Assembly (NCBI RefSeq): GCF_007293315.1 | Contig: NZ_VLXZ01000003.1 | Span: forward strand, 124,001 to 188,000 | Origin: Alkalicoccobacillus porphyridii | GTDB taxonomy: Bacteria > Bacillota > Bacilli > Bacillales > Bacillaceae_D | Direction: 5' to 3' | Length of the DNA: 64,000 nucleotides | In this document: in pieces, positions 42,373 through 51,148 of the stretch | Position numbering within the stretch: the stretch's first letter is position 1 | Layout: every line of letters begins with the position of its first letter | The notes under the pieces: generated by a model | Seen by the model: only the letters and a program-made list of their open reading frames with translations | Told to the model about the DNA's origin: nothing | Databases searched by the model: none | Translations under genes and position numbers: made by a program

Positions 42373-43728
42373 CTACGCACTTGTTTCTGTTCGTTGTCCA
42401 AGTAGCTTTTGATGAACACTATATGCGGTTTGTTTTCCTTGCTCAGCCGCAGACACGACCATCGCTTCACCCTGTCCATGTCCAAAAATCACATCTCCAC
42501 ACGCAAATATTCCACTAACCGATGTTTCTAATGTCTCAGGATTCACTTTAATGACTCCATGGTTTGTTTCAATCCCCGCCTGGTCCAACCATGTATAACG
42601 GGATTGGCCGATAGCACGGATAACAAAATCGACATTTAAAGAAAAACTACGATTGGTTTGCCTTGTTTTCCTTCTTCCATCAAGATCAGGTTCCGTAAGC
42701 TCCATTTCTACGCACTCTATCGATTTAACCCTTCCCTTCTCATCTCCAATAATTTTGGTTGGGGAGGTTAACCAGCGAAATTCAACACCATCCTGTTTGG
42801 CAAACTCATACTCAAAATCATAGGCAGTCATTTCTGCTACCGTCCTTCTATATAAAATTTTCACGTTGTCCGCTCCTAGTCTTACCGCACAGGTAGCCCC
42901 ATCAATTGCGGTATTGCCTGCCCCAATAACGACTCCGCGTTTTCCAATAAATTGTTGGCTTAACTGTCCATCTTTCGTCGCCTTCACAAATTCAATGGCA
43001 TCGTATACGCCTTCAAGATCTTCTCCATCGATGTGCAAAAGCGGCACGTTTGACATACCTATGGCCAAGATCACAGCATCGTATTTTTGTCTCAATTTAT
43101 CAAAGCCAATGTCAACACCTACACGCGTATTCGTATGAATGGTAACACCCACAGATTTCACTTGCTCTACCTCCCAAAAGGAGACCTGCTTTGGGAGTCT
43201 GAAAGAAACTATGCCATATGTGTTCAAACCACCAGCTTCCTCCTCCGCTTCATAAATAGTGACATCATACCCCATCACAGCCAGTTCCCTCGCTGCCGAT
43301 AATCCAGCTGGTCCTGACCCAACGATTGCCACCGACTTCCCTTTTGATTGACCAGCTTTAAACAAAACCTTTTCATTTTGCATCGCCCAATCTGTCGCAT
43401 AACGCTGTAGCTTTCCTATTAAAATAGGTTTGGTAGATTCATTTAGTACACAAGCACCTTCGCATAACTCATCAGTGGGACATACTCTGGCACAGCTCGC
43501 TCCTACAGGATTCGCTTCCATAATGGTGCGTGCCGACCCTAGCAGATTATCTGTCGTTACCTTTTTAATAAACGACGGAATATCAATACCAGTCGGACAC
43601 GCAGTTATACAGGGCGCATCGTAGCAATATAAGCAACGGCTCGCCTCCTCAAACGCTTCCTGAGCGGATAAAGGCGGTTCTACTTCTTCAAAATTCAAAC
43701 GTAAACGCTCCAAATAAGCACTACTCAA
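42373..43728 (-). CDS. preT: NAD-dependent dihydropyrimidine dehydrogenase subunit PreT
   Basis: This 451-residue electron-input subunit is like the small chain of glutamate synthase. An N-terminal Fe-S domain ('CLYCYDAPCITACPTGIDIPSFI', 'CARVCPTDELCEGACV') precedes FAD-binding 'SVAIVGSGPAGLSAARELAVMGYDVTIYEAEEEAGG', NAD-binding 'GVVIGAGNTAIDGATCAVRLGA' and the closing 'GIFACGDVIFGHGQGEAMVVSAAEQGK'. It passes electrons from NADH to PreA. The start is TTG at 43728 with GGGAGGG about 9 bases upstream; the frame runs open to 43842 but has no ribosome binding site there. It is the first gene of the operon. The 190-bp region upstream has CAGAT-type short repeats that may bind a regulator. Confidence 0.92.
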   Translation of the reverse strand: MSSAYLERLRLNFEEVEPPLSAQEAFEEASRCLYCYDAPCITACPTGIDIPSFIKKVTTDNLLGSARTIMEANPVGASCARVCPTDELCEGACVLNESTKPILIGKLQRYATDWAMQNEKVLFKAGQSKGKSVAIVGSGPAGLSAARELAVMGYDVTIYEAEEEAGGLNTYGIVSFRLPKQVSFWEVEQVKSVGVTIHTNTRVGVDIGFDKLRQKYDAVILAIGMSNVPLLHIDGEDLEGVYDAIEFVKATKDGQLSQQFIGKRGVVIGAGNTAIDGATCAVRLGADNVKILYRRTVAEMTAYDFEYEFAKQDGVEFRWLTSPTKIIGDEKGRVKSIECVEMELTEPDLDGRRKTRQTNRSFSLNVDFVIRAIGQSRYTWLDQAGIETNHGVIKVNPETLETSVSGIFACGDVIFGHGQGEAMVVSAAEQGKQTAYSVHQKLLGQRTETSA

Positions 43729-44023
43729 TGACAAATCCCTCCCTATAAGCTGACTAATAAAAATTTTTCTTCTTATGCCCACCATAAAAGCGCAATATTC
43801 AGATATCAATGACCTTGTCAGATAATGTGATAGATAATTCAATTACAAGCACAAATCCGAGAAAATCTGACAGGATCTGAGCGTCATTTACTAAGGCGCG
43901 TAAGAGATAGTTGTAACAATAAATTCCTTGTAATTCTTTTCACAAAATCATGACATCTTTCTTGGATTCCCAATAGACTTACATGGTATGATGAGGTATA
44001 CAACTATTTTCGGGGGTGTTACT

Positions 44024-44929
44024 TTGGGTAAACGCTTGATGCTTTTTCTTTTAACCAACGTTTTGGTTATGACAACCGTCCTTATTGTTTGGGGACTGAT
44101 TGTTAACTTTACTAATTTTGATTTGAGCTTCCAGGCTGGAGGTGAGATTAACTTAGTCGGTATTGCGATCTTCAGTTTAATCGTCGGTTTCGCTGGATCC
44201 TTTATCTCACTCGCGATGTCTCGTTGGGTAGCGAAGATGATGATGAAGGTCAAGGTACTAGATCCAGATGGTTCTCTTTCTTACGAGGAACGTGCAATCG
44301 TCGAAAAGGTTCACCGCTTATCACGAGCTGCTGGCCTTATGCATATGCCTGAGGTCGGGATTTATCAGTCTGGTGAAGTGAATGCTTTTGCAACAGGTCC
44401 ATCTAAAAAGAGATCATTAGTAGCTGTTTCTTCTGGTTTACTACAAGCCATGGATGATGACGCAGTTGAAGGCGTTATTGCTCACGAGGTGGCTCACGTC
44501 GCGAATGGTGACATGGTAACAATGACGCTTCTACAAGGAATTGTGAACGCATTTGTTGTCTTCTTATCACGTGTGCTTGCTATTATTCTTTCTCGATTTG
44601 TTAGACCGGAATTGCAATTTATTGTTCAATTAGCATCAATCATTATTCTGCAGATTCTCTTCTCTATTCTGGGAAGCATTGTCGTCAACGCCTTCTCGCG
44701 TTACCGTGAATTCCACGCAGACCGCGGAGGAGCCGATCTAGCAGGAAACGATAAAATGATCCACGCACTTCGTTCATTAAAGCAACACGCCTCTCGCGCA
44801 GTTGTTCAAGATCGCACAGATGACTCAGCTGTACAAACAATGAAAATCAGTGGTAAAGGCGGCATGATGAAGCTGTTCTCTACTCACCCTGATTTAGATG
44901 ATCGAATTGCTCGCTTAGAAGAGCGCTAA
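44024..44929 (+). CDS. htpX: Zinc metalloprotease HtpX
   Basis: This membrane M48B protease of 301 residues has '[20 protein letters not shown]' as TM1 and a second N-terminal helix near 40-60. The zinc motif '[16 protein letters not shown]' is near 137-152, followed by a further helix pair and '[15 protein letters not shown]' with the third zinc ligand. It removes damaged membrane proteins together with FtsH. The start is TTG with GGGGGTG about 8 bases upstream; this gives the usual M-G-K-R start, while the ATGs at 43988/43991 have no ribosome binding site. It is a single gene with a strong terminator. Confidence 0.94.
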   Translation: MGKRLMLFLLTNVLVMTTVLIVWGLIVNFTNFDLSFQAGGEINLVGIAIFSLIVGFAGSFISLAMSRWVAKMMMKVKVLDPDGSLSYEERAIVEKVHRLSRAAGLMHMPEVGIYQSGEVNAFATGPSKKRSLVAVSSGLLQAMDDDAVEGVIAHEVAHVANGDMVTMTLLQGIVNAFVVFLSRVLAIILSRFVRPELQFIVQLASIIILQILFSILGSIVVNAFSRYREFHADRGGADLAGNDKMIHALRSLKQHASRAVVQDRTDDSAVQTMKISGKGGMMKLFSTHPDLDDRIARLEER

Positions 44930-44938
44930 GAAAAAGCC

Positions 44939-44987
44939 AAACTTGCCGTCACCTTTCGTTAACCGAATAGGGCGGCAAGTTTTTTTG
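44939..44987 (+). terminator. Terminator of htpX
   Basis: AAACTTGCCG and CGGCAAGTTTTTTT form a stem with a long loop, 10 bases after the stop codon. Confidence 0.88.
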
Positions 44988-45009
44988 GAGTGAATTGAGG
45001 GATCGAGCT

Positions 45010-45268
45010 TCTTGCTAAAGTAGGCTATTTTCGTGGTAATGGATGTAAAGCTCTTGGTGAGGCTCTTCTCTTCTTGGTAAGGAGCTGGTCGCTCTTGGTT
45101 TTCAGCTGATTCTTCTTGGTATCGCCCTTCTCTTCTTGGTAAGGACCCGGTCGCTCTTGCTATTACACTGTTCCTTCTTGGTATCGGCATCCTCCTCTTG
45201 GTAAGAACCGGGTCGTTCTTGCTCTTACACCGATTCTTCTTGGTATCGACATCCTCCCGTTGGTAAGG
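45010..45268. repeat. Phased TTGGTAA motif array, convergent htpX/ubiD junction
   Basis: Thirteen TTGGTAA-like motifs start at 45012, 45033, 45054, 45074, 45095, 45116, 45136, 45157, 45178, 45198, 45219, 45240 and 45260. The steps are exactly 21-21-20 repeated four times, a 62-bp super-period. The motif is mostly preceded by CTC or TTC, and the intervening bases vary. Confidence 0.9.
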
Positions 45269-45360
45269 ACCCAGTTATTAATGCTTATTGTTCAAAAGTG
45301 ATGGAATAAAGAGATACAACCTTGATTTCTCTTGGGACAATGGATAAGAGGTGATAGGGA

Positions 45361-45450
45361 ATCGGCACGAAGCCTACGAAAGCGGCGGGAAATGAGACGG
45401 TATCGGCACGAAGCACTCAAAAGCGGCGGGGGGAGAGACACTATCGGCGC
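45361..45450. repeat. Phased CGGC motif array (ATCGGCACGAAGC / AAGCGGCGGG alternating)
   Basis: CGGC recurs at 45363, 45383, 45404, 45424 and 45445, with steps 20-21-20-21. Two longer motifs alternate with a 41-bp period. It lies in the same 630-bp convergent gap as the TTGGTAA array, 90 bp further on. Confidence 0.75.
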
Positions 45451-45543
45451 GAAGCCTATCCCCGCCTCTTGCTCTCCTAACGTTTCTTCTTGACACCCCC
45501 CGCAAATCCGCACACCTCTCACCCCCACCTCCCAACTCATAAG

Positions 45544-45574
45544 AAAAAACCGCAACCTATTCGGTCACGGTTTT
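45544..45574 (-). terminator. Terminator of the UbiD family gene
   Basis: On the minus strand AAAACCGtgACC pairs with GGTtgCGGTTTT and runs into TTC. It overlaps the last codons of the gene. Confidence 0.75.
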
Positions 45575-47388
45575 AACGGTCCATCCTCTGCAAAAAATCG
45601 ATCCACTCTACGTTCGACTTCTTCATTTTCAATAAGTGGCGGTGCATGGTGCGGCTTGATTCTGGCGTCAATGATGGTAACCTCACATCCCCAATGCTTA
45701 TGACGAGTAAAACTGTTCACTCCGTACATATCATGAGACGGGTTACTTCGTGTAAAGGTTGTCCAAAGGAAATTGACCTTTGTTGCACTGACAAAGCGGC
45801 TATCGTCGGCCAAAATAAGTAATGGGCTCGAGGAGAGGTCTCCTACTTCAGCCAACTCACGGGTCAATGATTCAAGCTCCTGTTCAGCTTGCTCATAGCT
45901 TACAAAAGGGTCTAACTCAAAACTAACAACCCCAGGAGTTACAAGCTGAGCGTTTTTTACAGCTTGAAGTGCTACAAGTTTCTCTGGCACAGCCTCGCAT
46001 AAGCTTCGTTTCTTCTCCCCATAGGCCGCAAACACAACCTTGCTCCCACTATTTAAACCAGTCCCACTGTAATCCAGTGTATCAATAGTGGTGTTCGTGT
46101 AAAAATGGAGATCGCGGCGCATATCCATTCGTTCCAGCACATAGCGGATAAAGGCTAGCTCATCATGAGTATCAATTGGCTCGTCCTCTTCTGCTGTAAT
46201 GAACAAATATTTGGCTAAGCTAAGTTGCCCAAAACCAAGCACCCGATTAGCGATGGTTAATAACTCCGTAGGCTGCTTCACTTTTTGATAAGGTGTATAT
46301 CGCTCACTACCAATAGCAAATAAGAGCGGGTGTACTCCAGCGGCATCTACAGCATGCACCTCTTTTACACCGGGAAGCTCCTGCGTTACGGCCTTACCTG
46401 TTAGTTCGTGAATGATCGCACCAAAGCTTGTGTCCTCCTGTGGCGGTCGCCCAACAACTGTAAATGGCCAAATGGCTTTTGGCTTCGCATACACTTTATG
46501 TACTTTTAAAACAGGAAATTCATGAATTAAGCTATAATAACCTAAATGATCACCAAACGGCCCTTCTGGCTTCGTTTCATCTGGATGAATTTCTCCGGTA
46601 ATAACAAAGTCCGCATCATGACTGATGCAGTAGCCATCTTCATAGCTGTAACGGAATCTGCGTCCCGCAAGCAATCCAGCAAATAAGGTTTCGCTTAATC
46701 CTTCAGGTAATGGCATAACAGCAGATAACGTGTGAGCGGGTGGCCCCCCTACAAAAATACTAACCTTTAACGGCTCACCTTTTTTAGCGGCCTCCGTTTG
46801 ATGTACGCCAATACCACGTTGAATTTGGTAATGAAGACCGATCTCTTTGTTCGGTTCATACTCATTCCCGTCAAGCTGCACTCTGTACATCCCCACATTC
46901 GCACTCTTTACACCTGGATTTGCGGGGTCCTCACTATAAACCTGTGGTAGGGTGACAAAGGCTCCACCATCCATTGGCCATGAATGAATGGGAGGAAGAT
47001 CTGAAATTGAGATCTCTTCAAAACCAGCACCAGCAAGGCTAAACTTCTTTAGCGGCAAGGCTTTTAATGCAGCAAATCCCTTACTCGCATTTTTCAACGG
47101 CTGTTTAGCAGCTTTCATTGGATCGTCTCGCAGTTCAACAAGCTCTTTTATCTCATCCCAATTTTTTCGGAACATGAATTTACTACGCTCAGGCGTTCCA
47201 AATAAATTTGAAACAGCACGATACTTTGATCCCTTTACATTTTCAAACAGAATAGCTGGTCCACCCTGCTGATAGACTCTTCGTTGAATAGAGGCCATCT
47301 CCAGATAAGGGTCAACCTCTTCTTTTATACGGATTAAATGTCCATTTTTCTCTAGGTCTATAATTGTTTCTTCTAGGTTTCGATACAT
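45565..47388 (-). CDS. UbiD family decarboxylase
   Basis: This 607-residue enzyme of the UbiD superfamily uses prenylated FMN for reversible decarboxylation of aromatic or unsaturated acids. Family landmarks are 'GGPAILFENVKGSKYRAVSNLFGTPERSKFMF', 'GMYRVQLDGNEYEPNKEIGLHYQIQRGIGVHQTEA', the 'VGGPPAHTLSAVMPLPEGLSE' loop and 'GEIHPDETKPEGPFGDHLGYYS' with the Glu of the active-site Glu-Arg-Glu network. At about 600 residues it is longer than BsdC/UbiD (about 480-490) and resembles the long branch that includes menaquinone (futalosine pathway) decarboxylases. The UbiX flavin prenyltransferase is not nearby. Substrate unresolved. Confidence 0.85.
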   Translation of the reverse strand: MYRNLEETIIDLEKNGHLIRIKEEVDPYLEMASIQRRVYQQGGPAILFENVKGSKYRAVSNLFGTPERSKFMFRKNWDEIKELVELRDDPMKAAKQPLKNASKGFAALKALPLKKFSLAGAGFEEISISDLPPIHSWPMDGGAFVTLPQVYSEDPANPGVKSANVGMYRVQLDGNEYEPNKEIGLHYQIQRGIGVHQTEAAKKGEPLKVSIFVGGPPAHTLSAVMPLPEGLSETLFAGLLAGRRFRYSYEDGYCISHDADFVITGEIHPDETKPEGPFGDHLGYYSLIHEFPVLKVHKVYAKPKAIWPFTVVGRPPQEDTSFGAIIHELTGKAVTQELPGVKEVHAVDAAGVHPLLFAIGSERYTPYQKVKQPTELLTIANRVLGFGQLSLAKYLFITAEEDEPIDTHDELAFIRYVLERMDMRRDLHFYTNTTIDTLDYSGTGLNSGSKVVFAAYGEKKRSLCEAVPEKLVALQAVKNAQLVTPGVVSFELDPFVSYEQAEQELESLTRELAEVGDLSSSPLLILADDSRFVSATKVNFLWTTFTRSNPSHDMYGVNSFTRHKHWGCEVTIIDARIKPHHAPPLIENEEVERRVDRFFAEDGPLKP

Positions 47389-47507
47389 TTGAATTTATTG
47401 GAGCCTCTTGCTCTACCGCCCCATTCCTTTCTGCTGTCTATCAGCGCTTCTTACCTTCTATTGTATCATTAGTTACGGAGGGACTTGCAACCTTTGCCCT
47501 ACCTGAT

Positions 47508-48608
47508 TCAAGCAATATCCGTACCTTTAGTATCGCCACGTTTCTCAAGGAATAAAGCAATCAGTGCCGCACTTATTCCTGCCACCAACTTTCCAATCAT
47601 CATATAAATCACCATATCACGATTCACACCTGCAACAAATCCAAGATGACCTCCAAGCACAAAGGCACCGCTTACGGAAAAGGCGACAACCACTACCTTG
47701 CCTCTAGGTGACATCTCCTTTAAAAGGAGAAAGGCCGGGATAATGTGAGCTAGCGACGCAATGAGCCCCGTGACCGACTTTCCATCCAACCCAATGACAT
47801 GCCCTAGCTTTTCAAGGTACTTGTCCAAGAACTTAGATACAAAAGCTACAAGCGGAAATGCACCAGCCAAGACAATCGCAATCGAACCCACAATCATCAA
47901 CCCCTCCGAAAAAGAAGCCGTATTTGAACTAATCTGATACCCTAATAGAATCTCTAAACCAATCACCATTAAGCCAAAAATGGCTAACACTTGAATGAAC
48001 TTACCAAAATAAATAAACACCTTAATGGATTGATTCGGAATCTTCCATAAACCGATCATAATTAGGATAGAGAAAATAAATGGAATAAGTAAGTTTACCA
48101 GCATCATGCCTAGCTGAAAGCCACCCAACGCTCCTCCAATAAAGCACCCAAGAGGAATGGTGCTTAAGCCGATTAATATTCCTTTAGCAAAATATCGATG
48201 ATCATCCTTTTGAATAAGCGTCAATGCCACCGGAAGAGTAAATACAATCGTTGGTCCTAACATAGTCCCGAGAAACACCCACGAGAATAACGCCGCTTCT
48301 GGATCGAGTGACATTCTTTCTGCTAACGCATAGCCTCCCATATCAAGCGCCAATAGCGTATTAGCGAAGGAAGCAGGATCTGCACCAATCCAAATATATA
48401 GAGGCGAGACAAAAGGGATTAATAGCTCTGCCGCAATAGGAGCTAACGTAATGATGCCAATCATCGCTAATGCCAACGTCCCCATACTAAACAAGCCCTC
48501 TTTAAAGGACTCACCCATACCAAATTTGTTCCCAATCATGAGATCTAGTGCACCGATCAGAAAAAATATCGCCAACACCAGCATGACCGCTTCGTTTATC
48601 CACATCAT
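47508..48608 (-). CDS. eutH: Ethanolamine transporter EutH (orphan)
   Basis: This 366-residue polytopic membrane protein (about ten helices) has EutH landmarks: 'NEAVMLVLAIFFLIGALDLM', 'GLFSMGTLALAMIGIITLAP', 'ANTLLALDMGGYALAERM', 'LGTMLGPTIVFTLPVAL', 'IPLGCFIGGALGG', and 'GKVVVVAFSVSGAFVLGGHLGFVAGVNRDMVIYMMIGKLVAG'. EutH mediates ethanolamine uptake in other bacteria. No eut enzymes or microcompartment genes are near; the upstream and downstream genes are unrelated. It may feed a lyase encoded elsewhere, or move a related amine. The first two codons are both ATG and the ribosome binding site is weak, so the exact start is open. Confidence 0.88.
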   Translation of the reverse strand: MMWINEAVMLVLAIFFLIGALDLMIGNKFGMGESFKEGLFSMGTLALAMIGIITLAPIAAELLIPFVSPLYIWIGADPASFANTLLALDMGGYALAERMSLDPEAALFSWVFLGTMLGPTIVFTLPVALTLIQKDDHRYFAKGILIGLSTIPLGCFIGGALGGFQLGMMLVNLLIPFIFSILIMIGLWKIPNQSIKVFIYFGKFIQVLAIFGLMVIGLEILLGYQISSNTASFSEGLMIVGSIAIVLAGAFPLVAFVSKFLDKYLEKLGHVIGLDGKSVTGLIASLAHIIPAFLLLKEMSPRGKVVVVAFSVSGAFVLGGHLGFVAGVNRDMVIYMMIGKLVAGISAALIALFLEKRGDTKGTDIA

Positions 48609-48821
48609 CCTACCAACAACAGCCTCTCTACCAATCTAGTTAATATTAAAATCAGTATACAGTTAGGAATGATTTTATGAAAGAAAAGTCCTGAGGTTAC
48701 CCTAGACAGATCGTGACTAAAGTAGGGAATGATCGGATGACCACCCATTTTTATGCCATTAATTTCTTATTTGAGATATGCTTACATTTATAGTTATTTA
48801 ATAGATAGTAAGGAGGAACAT

Positions 48822-49325
48822 ATGACAAGCGAACCAGTAAGAGATGCAGATGTAGAAGATGTACCAGTTTCAGAAGAGGAAGCACTAAAGCTTTATGTAG
48901 GAGACAAATACAATTACTATCAAAAGAAATGGGCAATTGGGGAGGATGGTAAACCAAAGCTTTTGAGCTTTAATGTTGGAGGTTTTTTTGGCACGTTTTG
49001 GTGGGCAGCCGGCCGCTCTATGTATCTATTTGCCACGTATTTCTTTTGCTTAGTGATTGGTGCGGATTTATTATTTTTACTAACAGACATCGCTTTGTGG
49101 GAAGGTGTAAGCTTTGGACTCATCGGTTTAGTGGTGTACGGATTATTCGGAAACCACACATACCATCACTACGCAACGAAAAAAGCAAGAAAAATGTTGG
49201 CAGAAAACCGCTCAAGGAAAGAAATTATGGATGCGGGCGGCTTCTTGTGGAGGAGATTCTTCGCCTGCCTCGGCATCTATTTTTTATATGCCAGTTTTAG
49301 CTTATTTGTACTTGGTATTGAATAG
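48822..49325 (+). CDS. DUF2628 domain membrane protein
   Basis: This 167-residue protein has an acidic N-terminus ('DADVEDVPVSEEEALKLYVGDKYNYYQKKW'), a 'FNVGGFFGTFWWAAGRSMYLFA' segment and three hydrophobic helices at about 65-85, 90-110 and 145-165. 'FWW..Y+MY' and 'GNHTYHHYATKKARKML' are the typical DUF2628 pattern. Function unknown. AGGAGG lies 5 bases before ATG 48822, which decides against the longer frame from 48753. It is a single gene. Confidence 0.82.
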   Translation: MTSEPVRDADVEDVPVSEEEALKLYVGDKYNYYQKKWAIGEDGKPKLLSFNVGGFFGTFWWAAGRSMYLFATYFFCLVIGADLLFLLTDIALWEGVSFGLIGLVVYGLFGNHTYHHYATKKARKMLAENRSRKEIMDAGGFLWRRFFACLGIYFLYASFSLFVLGIE

Positions 49326-49340
49326 GAGTATTTTTAAAGA

Positions 49341-49370
49341 AGCCCCAGGCGGTTAAGCTTGGGGCTGTTA
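49341..49370 (+). terminator. Weak terminator-like hairpin after the DUF2628 gene
   Basis: AGCCCCA and TGGGGCT form a stem 15 bases after the stop codon, but the following tract (GTTATTG) is poor in T. Confidence 0.5.
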
Positions 49371-49502
49371 TTGATGAAATGTCCTTGATTCTTTGTAAGT
49401 GTAGCGGTTTTTTTGGTTCTGTGATTAAACCTCTTGGTATCGCCTCTCCGCTCTTGCTAAGCAGCCGGTTCTTCTTGATCCCGCTCTCTTTCCTCTTGGT
49501 GT
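49371..49502. repeat. Phased TTGGTAA motif array, convergent DUF2628/ABC-F junction
   Basis: TTGGTAA-like motifs start at 49392, 49413, 49434, 49454, 49475 and 49496, with steps 21-21-20-21-21. The first two are degenerate (TTTGTAA, TTGGTTC). This continues the 62-bp rule seen at 45 and 59 kb. Confidence 0.75.
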
Positions 49503-49531
49503 TGCCCCTTCACTTCTTTTCTATCTCTCCC

Positions 49532-51148
49532 TCACTGCTGCAGCCTCTTTTTCTCCTTCAGTAATGCCTGAAACTGCTGATCTAGCTTACTTTTCTCCTC
49601 TTCATTCATAACGGTGGAGAGGCGACCGAGTGTTTCGGTTAGCTGCATTTCAATAGTCAAGAGGTCTGGTTCATGGGCTTCTTCTATAACCTGTGGACGC
49701 TTGCTTGAATTAGAAGCTTTTACGACTGGCAAAGCATCGTCCAAGGATAGTTGATGAGTGGCCAGCTTCTTTACAAAGTCACGGTCATGACTAACAAAGA
49801 TTATTGTACCTGGATAGGCAGATAACACCTCCGTTAATGCTTCTTTTGTTTCCAGGTCTAGATAGTTTGTGGGTTCATCAAGGACAAGAACATTATAATT
49901 GCCTAAAAATATCTTGGCCATGGAGGCACGCATGCGTTCTCCACCACTTAATACTGAAGCTTTCTTATGAACATCCTCACGTTTAAATGCAAGCTTTGCC
50001 AGAACCTTACGAACGAAGGTTTGATTATACGGACTATCGTTCATTACATTTTCTAAGATGGTTTGCTGATTATTTAAATTCATCAGATGCTGCGTGAAAA
50101 ATCCTATTTTTGCGGGCTGTGCGATTGACAGCTGGGAACGTCTTTCCACAATGAGATTTAAGAGGGTCGTTTTTCCCGAGCCATTCTCTCCAACAATCGC
50201 TAACCGCTGTCCCAGCTTGACCTCTCCTTCAATCCTTTCCTTTAACAACCGTTCGCCAATCGCAAGCGGACATCCATTAAATTGAAGCACTCGTTTGCTG
50301 TGCAATACCGGAAACTCTGCTAGATCAAAGACGATGGTATCTTGGTCCTTTGGCCTTTCCTTTTTATCCAGCTGCTCCATCCTCGATTCAATTGCCTCTG
50401 CCGCTCGATTTAATTTTGCTTTTTGTTTACCGGCGCTTCTTTTGTGAAGCCTGGCCTCGGAATTGCCCATTCGAGTTGGTGCTTTTTTTATTCCATCAGA
50501 TTTCACGCGCAATTCACGCGCCGCTTGCTTTAACCGATCTTTTTCTTGAATATATTCCTTATACTCTCTTTCCTGCTTATCTTTTTGTAGCTGCTTCTGT
50601 TCTATATAGGCGTCATAGTTTCCTTCATAAACCGTCACGCCCCCATCAGCGATTTCCCAAATGACTGTGCATAGCCGATTTAAAAATTGTTTATCATGAG
50701 AAGTTAATAACATAGCTCCTTGATACGCGGATAGCTCGCGTTCTAGCTGTCCAATGCCTGCCGCGTCTAAATGACTGGTTGGCTCATCGGCAATTAACAT
50801 ATGTGCATTTGATGTAAGTGTACTTGCTATCTTTAGCCGGGTTTGTTCACCACCACTCATTTGTTCATTAGAATGGTAGGGCAACTGCCACTTTGCATGG
50901 AGCTCAGCTGTGACAGATTGACTTACATCCTCTAACTGAGGAATATAAGCAATACTTCCATACCGTTCAATACTTCCTGCATCAAGCTCTGCCGTTCCAG
51001 CTAATGTTGTAAGGAGCGTTGATTTCCCCTCCCCATTCCGGCCTACAAGACCAATACGATCATTGTGGTACACATATAAGCTATCTATGGAAAAGATCGT
51101 GCGGCCCCCATAGCTTTTTTCTATATGCTCTGCTTTCAAAAACAACAT
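49532..51148 (-). CDS. ABC-F ribosomal protection protein (Msr/Vga type)
   Basis: This 538-residue soluble twin-ATPase has no membrane helices. NBD1 has GRNGEGKST near 36, MSGGEQTR and 'MLIADEPTSHLD'; NBD2 has GENGSGKTT near 330, 'LSGGERMRASMAKIFLG' and 'NVLVLDEPTNYLD'. The inter-domain linker (about 190-300) contains RMGNSEARLHKRS, which I recall as characteristic of Vga/Msr-type resistance proteins. Such proteins bind the ribosomal E site and displace macrolide, lincosamide, streptogramin or pleuromutilin antibiotics. Start ATG 51148 follows GGAGGGGG-T7, where the Shine-Dalgarno sequence is also the 3' arm of a terminator-like hairpin. This suggests antibiotic-induced attenuation. Confidence 0.9.
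   Translation of the reverse strand: MLFLKAEHIEKSYGGRTIFSIDSLYVYHNDRIGLVGRNGEGKSTLLTTLAGTAELDAGSIERYGSIAYIPQLEDVSQSVTAELHAKWQLPYHSNEQMSGGEQTRLKIASTLTSNAHMLIADEPTSHLDAAGIGQLERELSAYQGAMLLTSHDKQFLNRLCTVIWEIADGGVTVYEGNYDAYIEQKQLQKDKQEREYKEYIQEKDRLKQAARELRVKSDGIKKAPTRMGNSEARLHKRSAGKQKAKLNRAAEAIESRMEQLDKKERPKDQDTIVFDLAEFPVLHSKRVLQFNGCPLAIGERLLKERIEGEVKLGQRLAIVGENGSGKTTLLNLIVERRSQLSIAQPAKIGFFTQHLMNLNNQQTILENVMNDSPYNQTFVRKVLAKLAFKREDVHKKASVLSGGERMRASMAKIFLGNYNVLVLDEPTNYLDLETKEALTEVLSAYPGTIIFVSHDRDFVKKLATHQLSLDDALPVVKASNSSKRPQVIEEAHEPDLLTIEMQLTETLGRLSTVMNEEEKSKLDQQFQALLKEKKRLQQ

Noticed and set aside
45292-45555. 87-aa open frame between htpX and the UbiD gene
   Set aside because: It covers the CGGC array and a terminator, has odd composition, and has no ribosome binding site.
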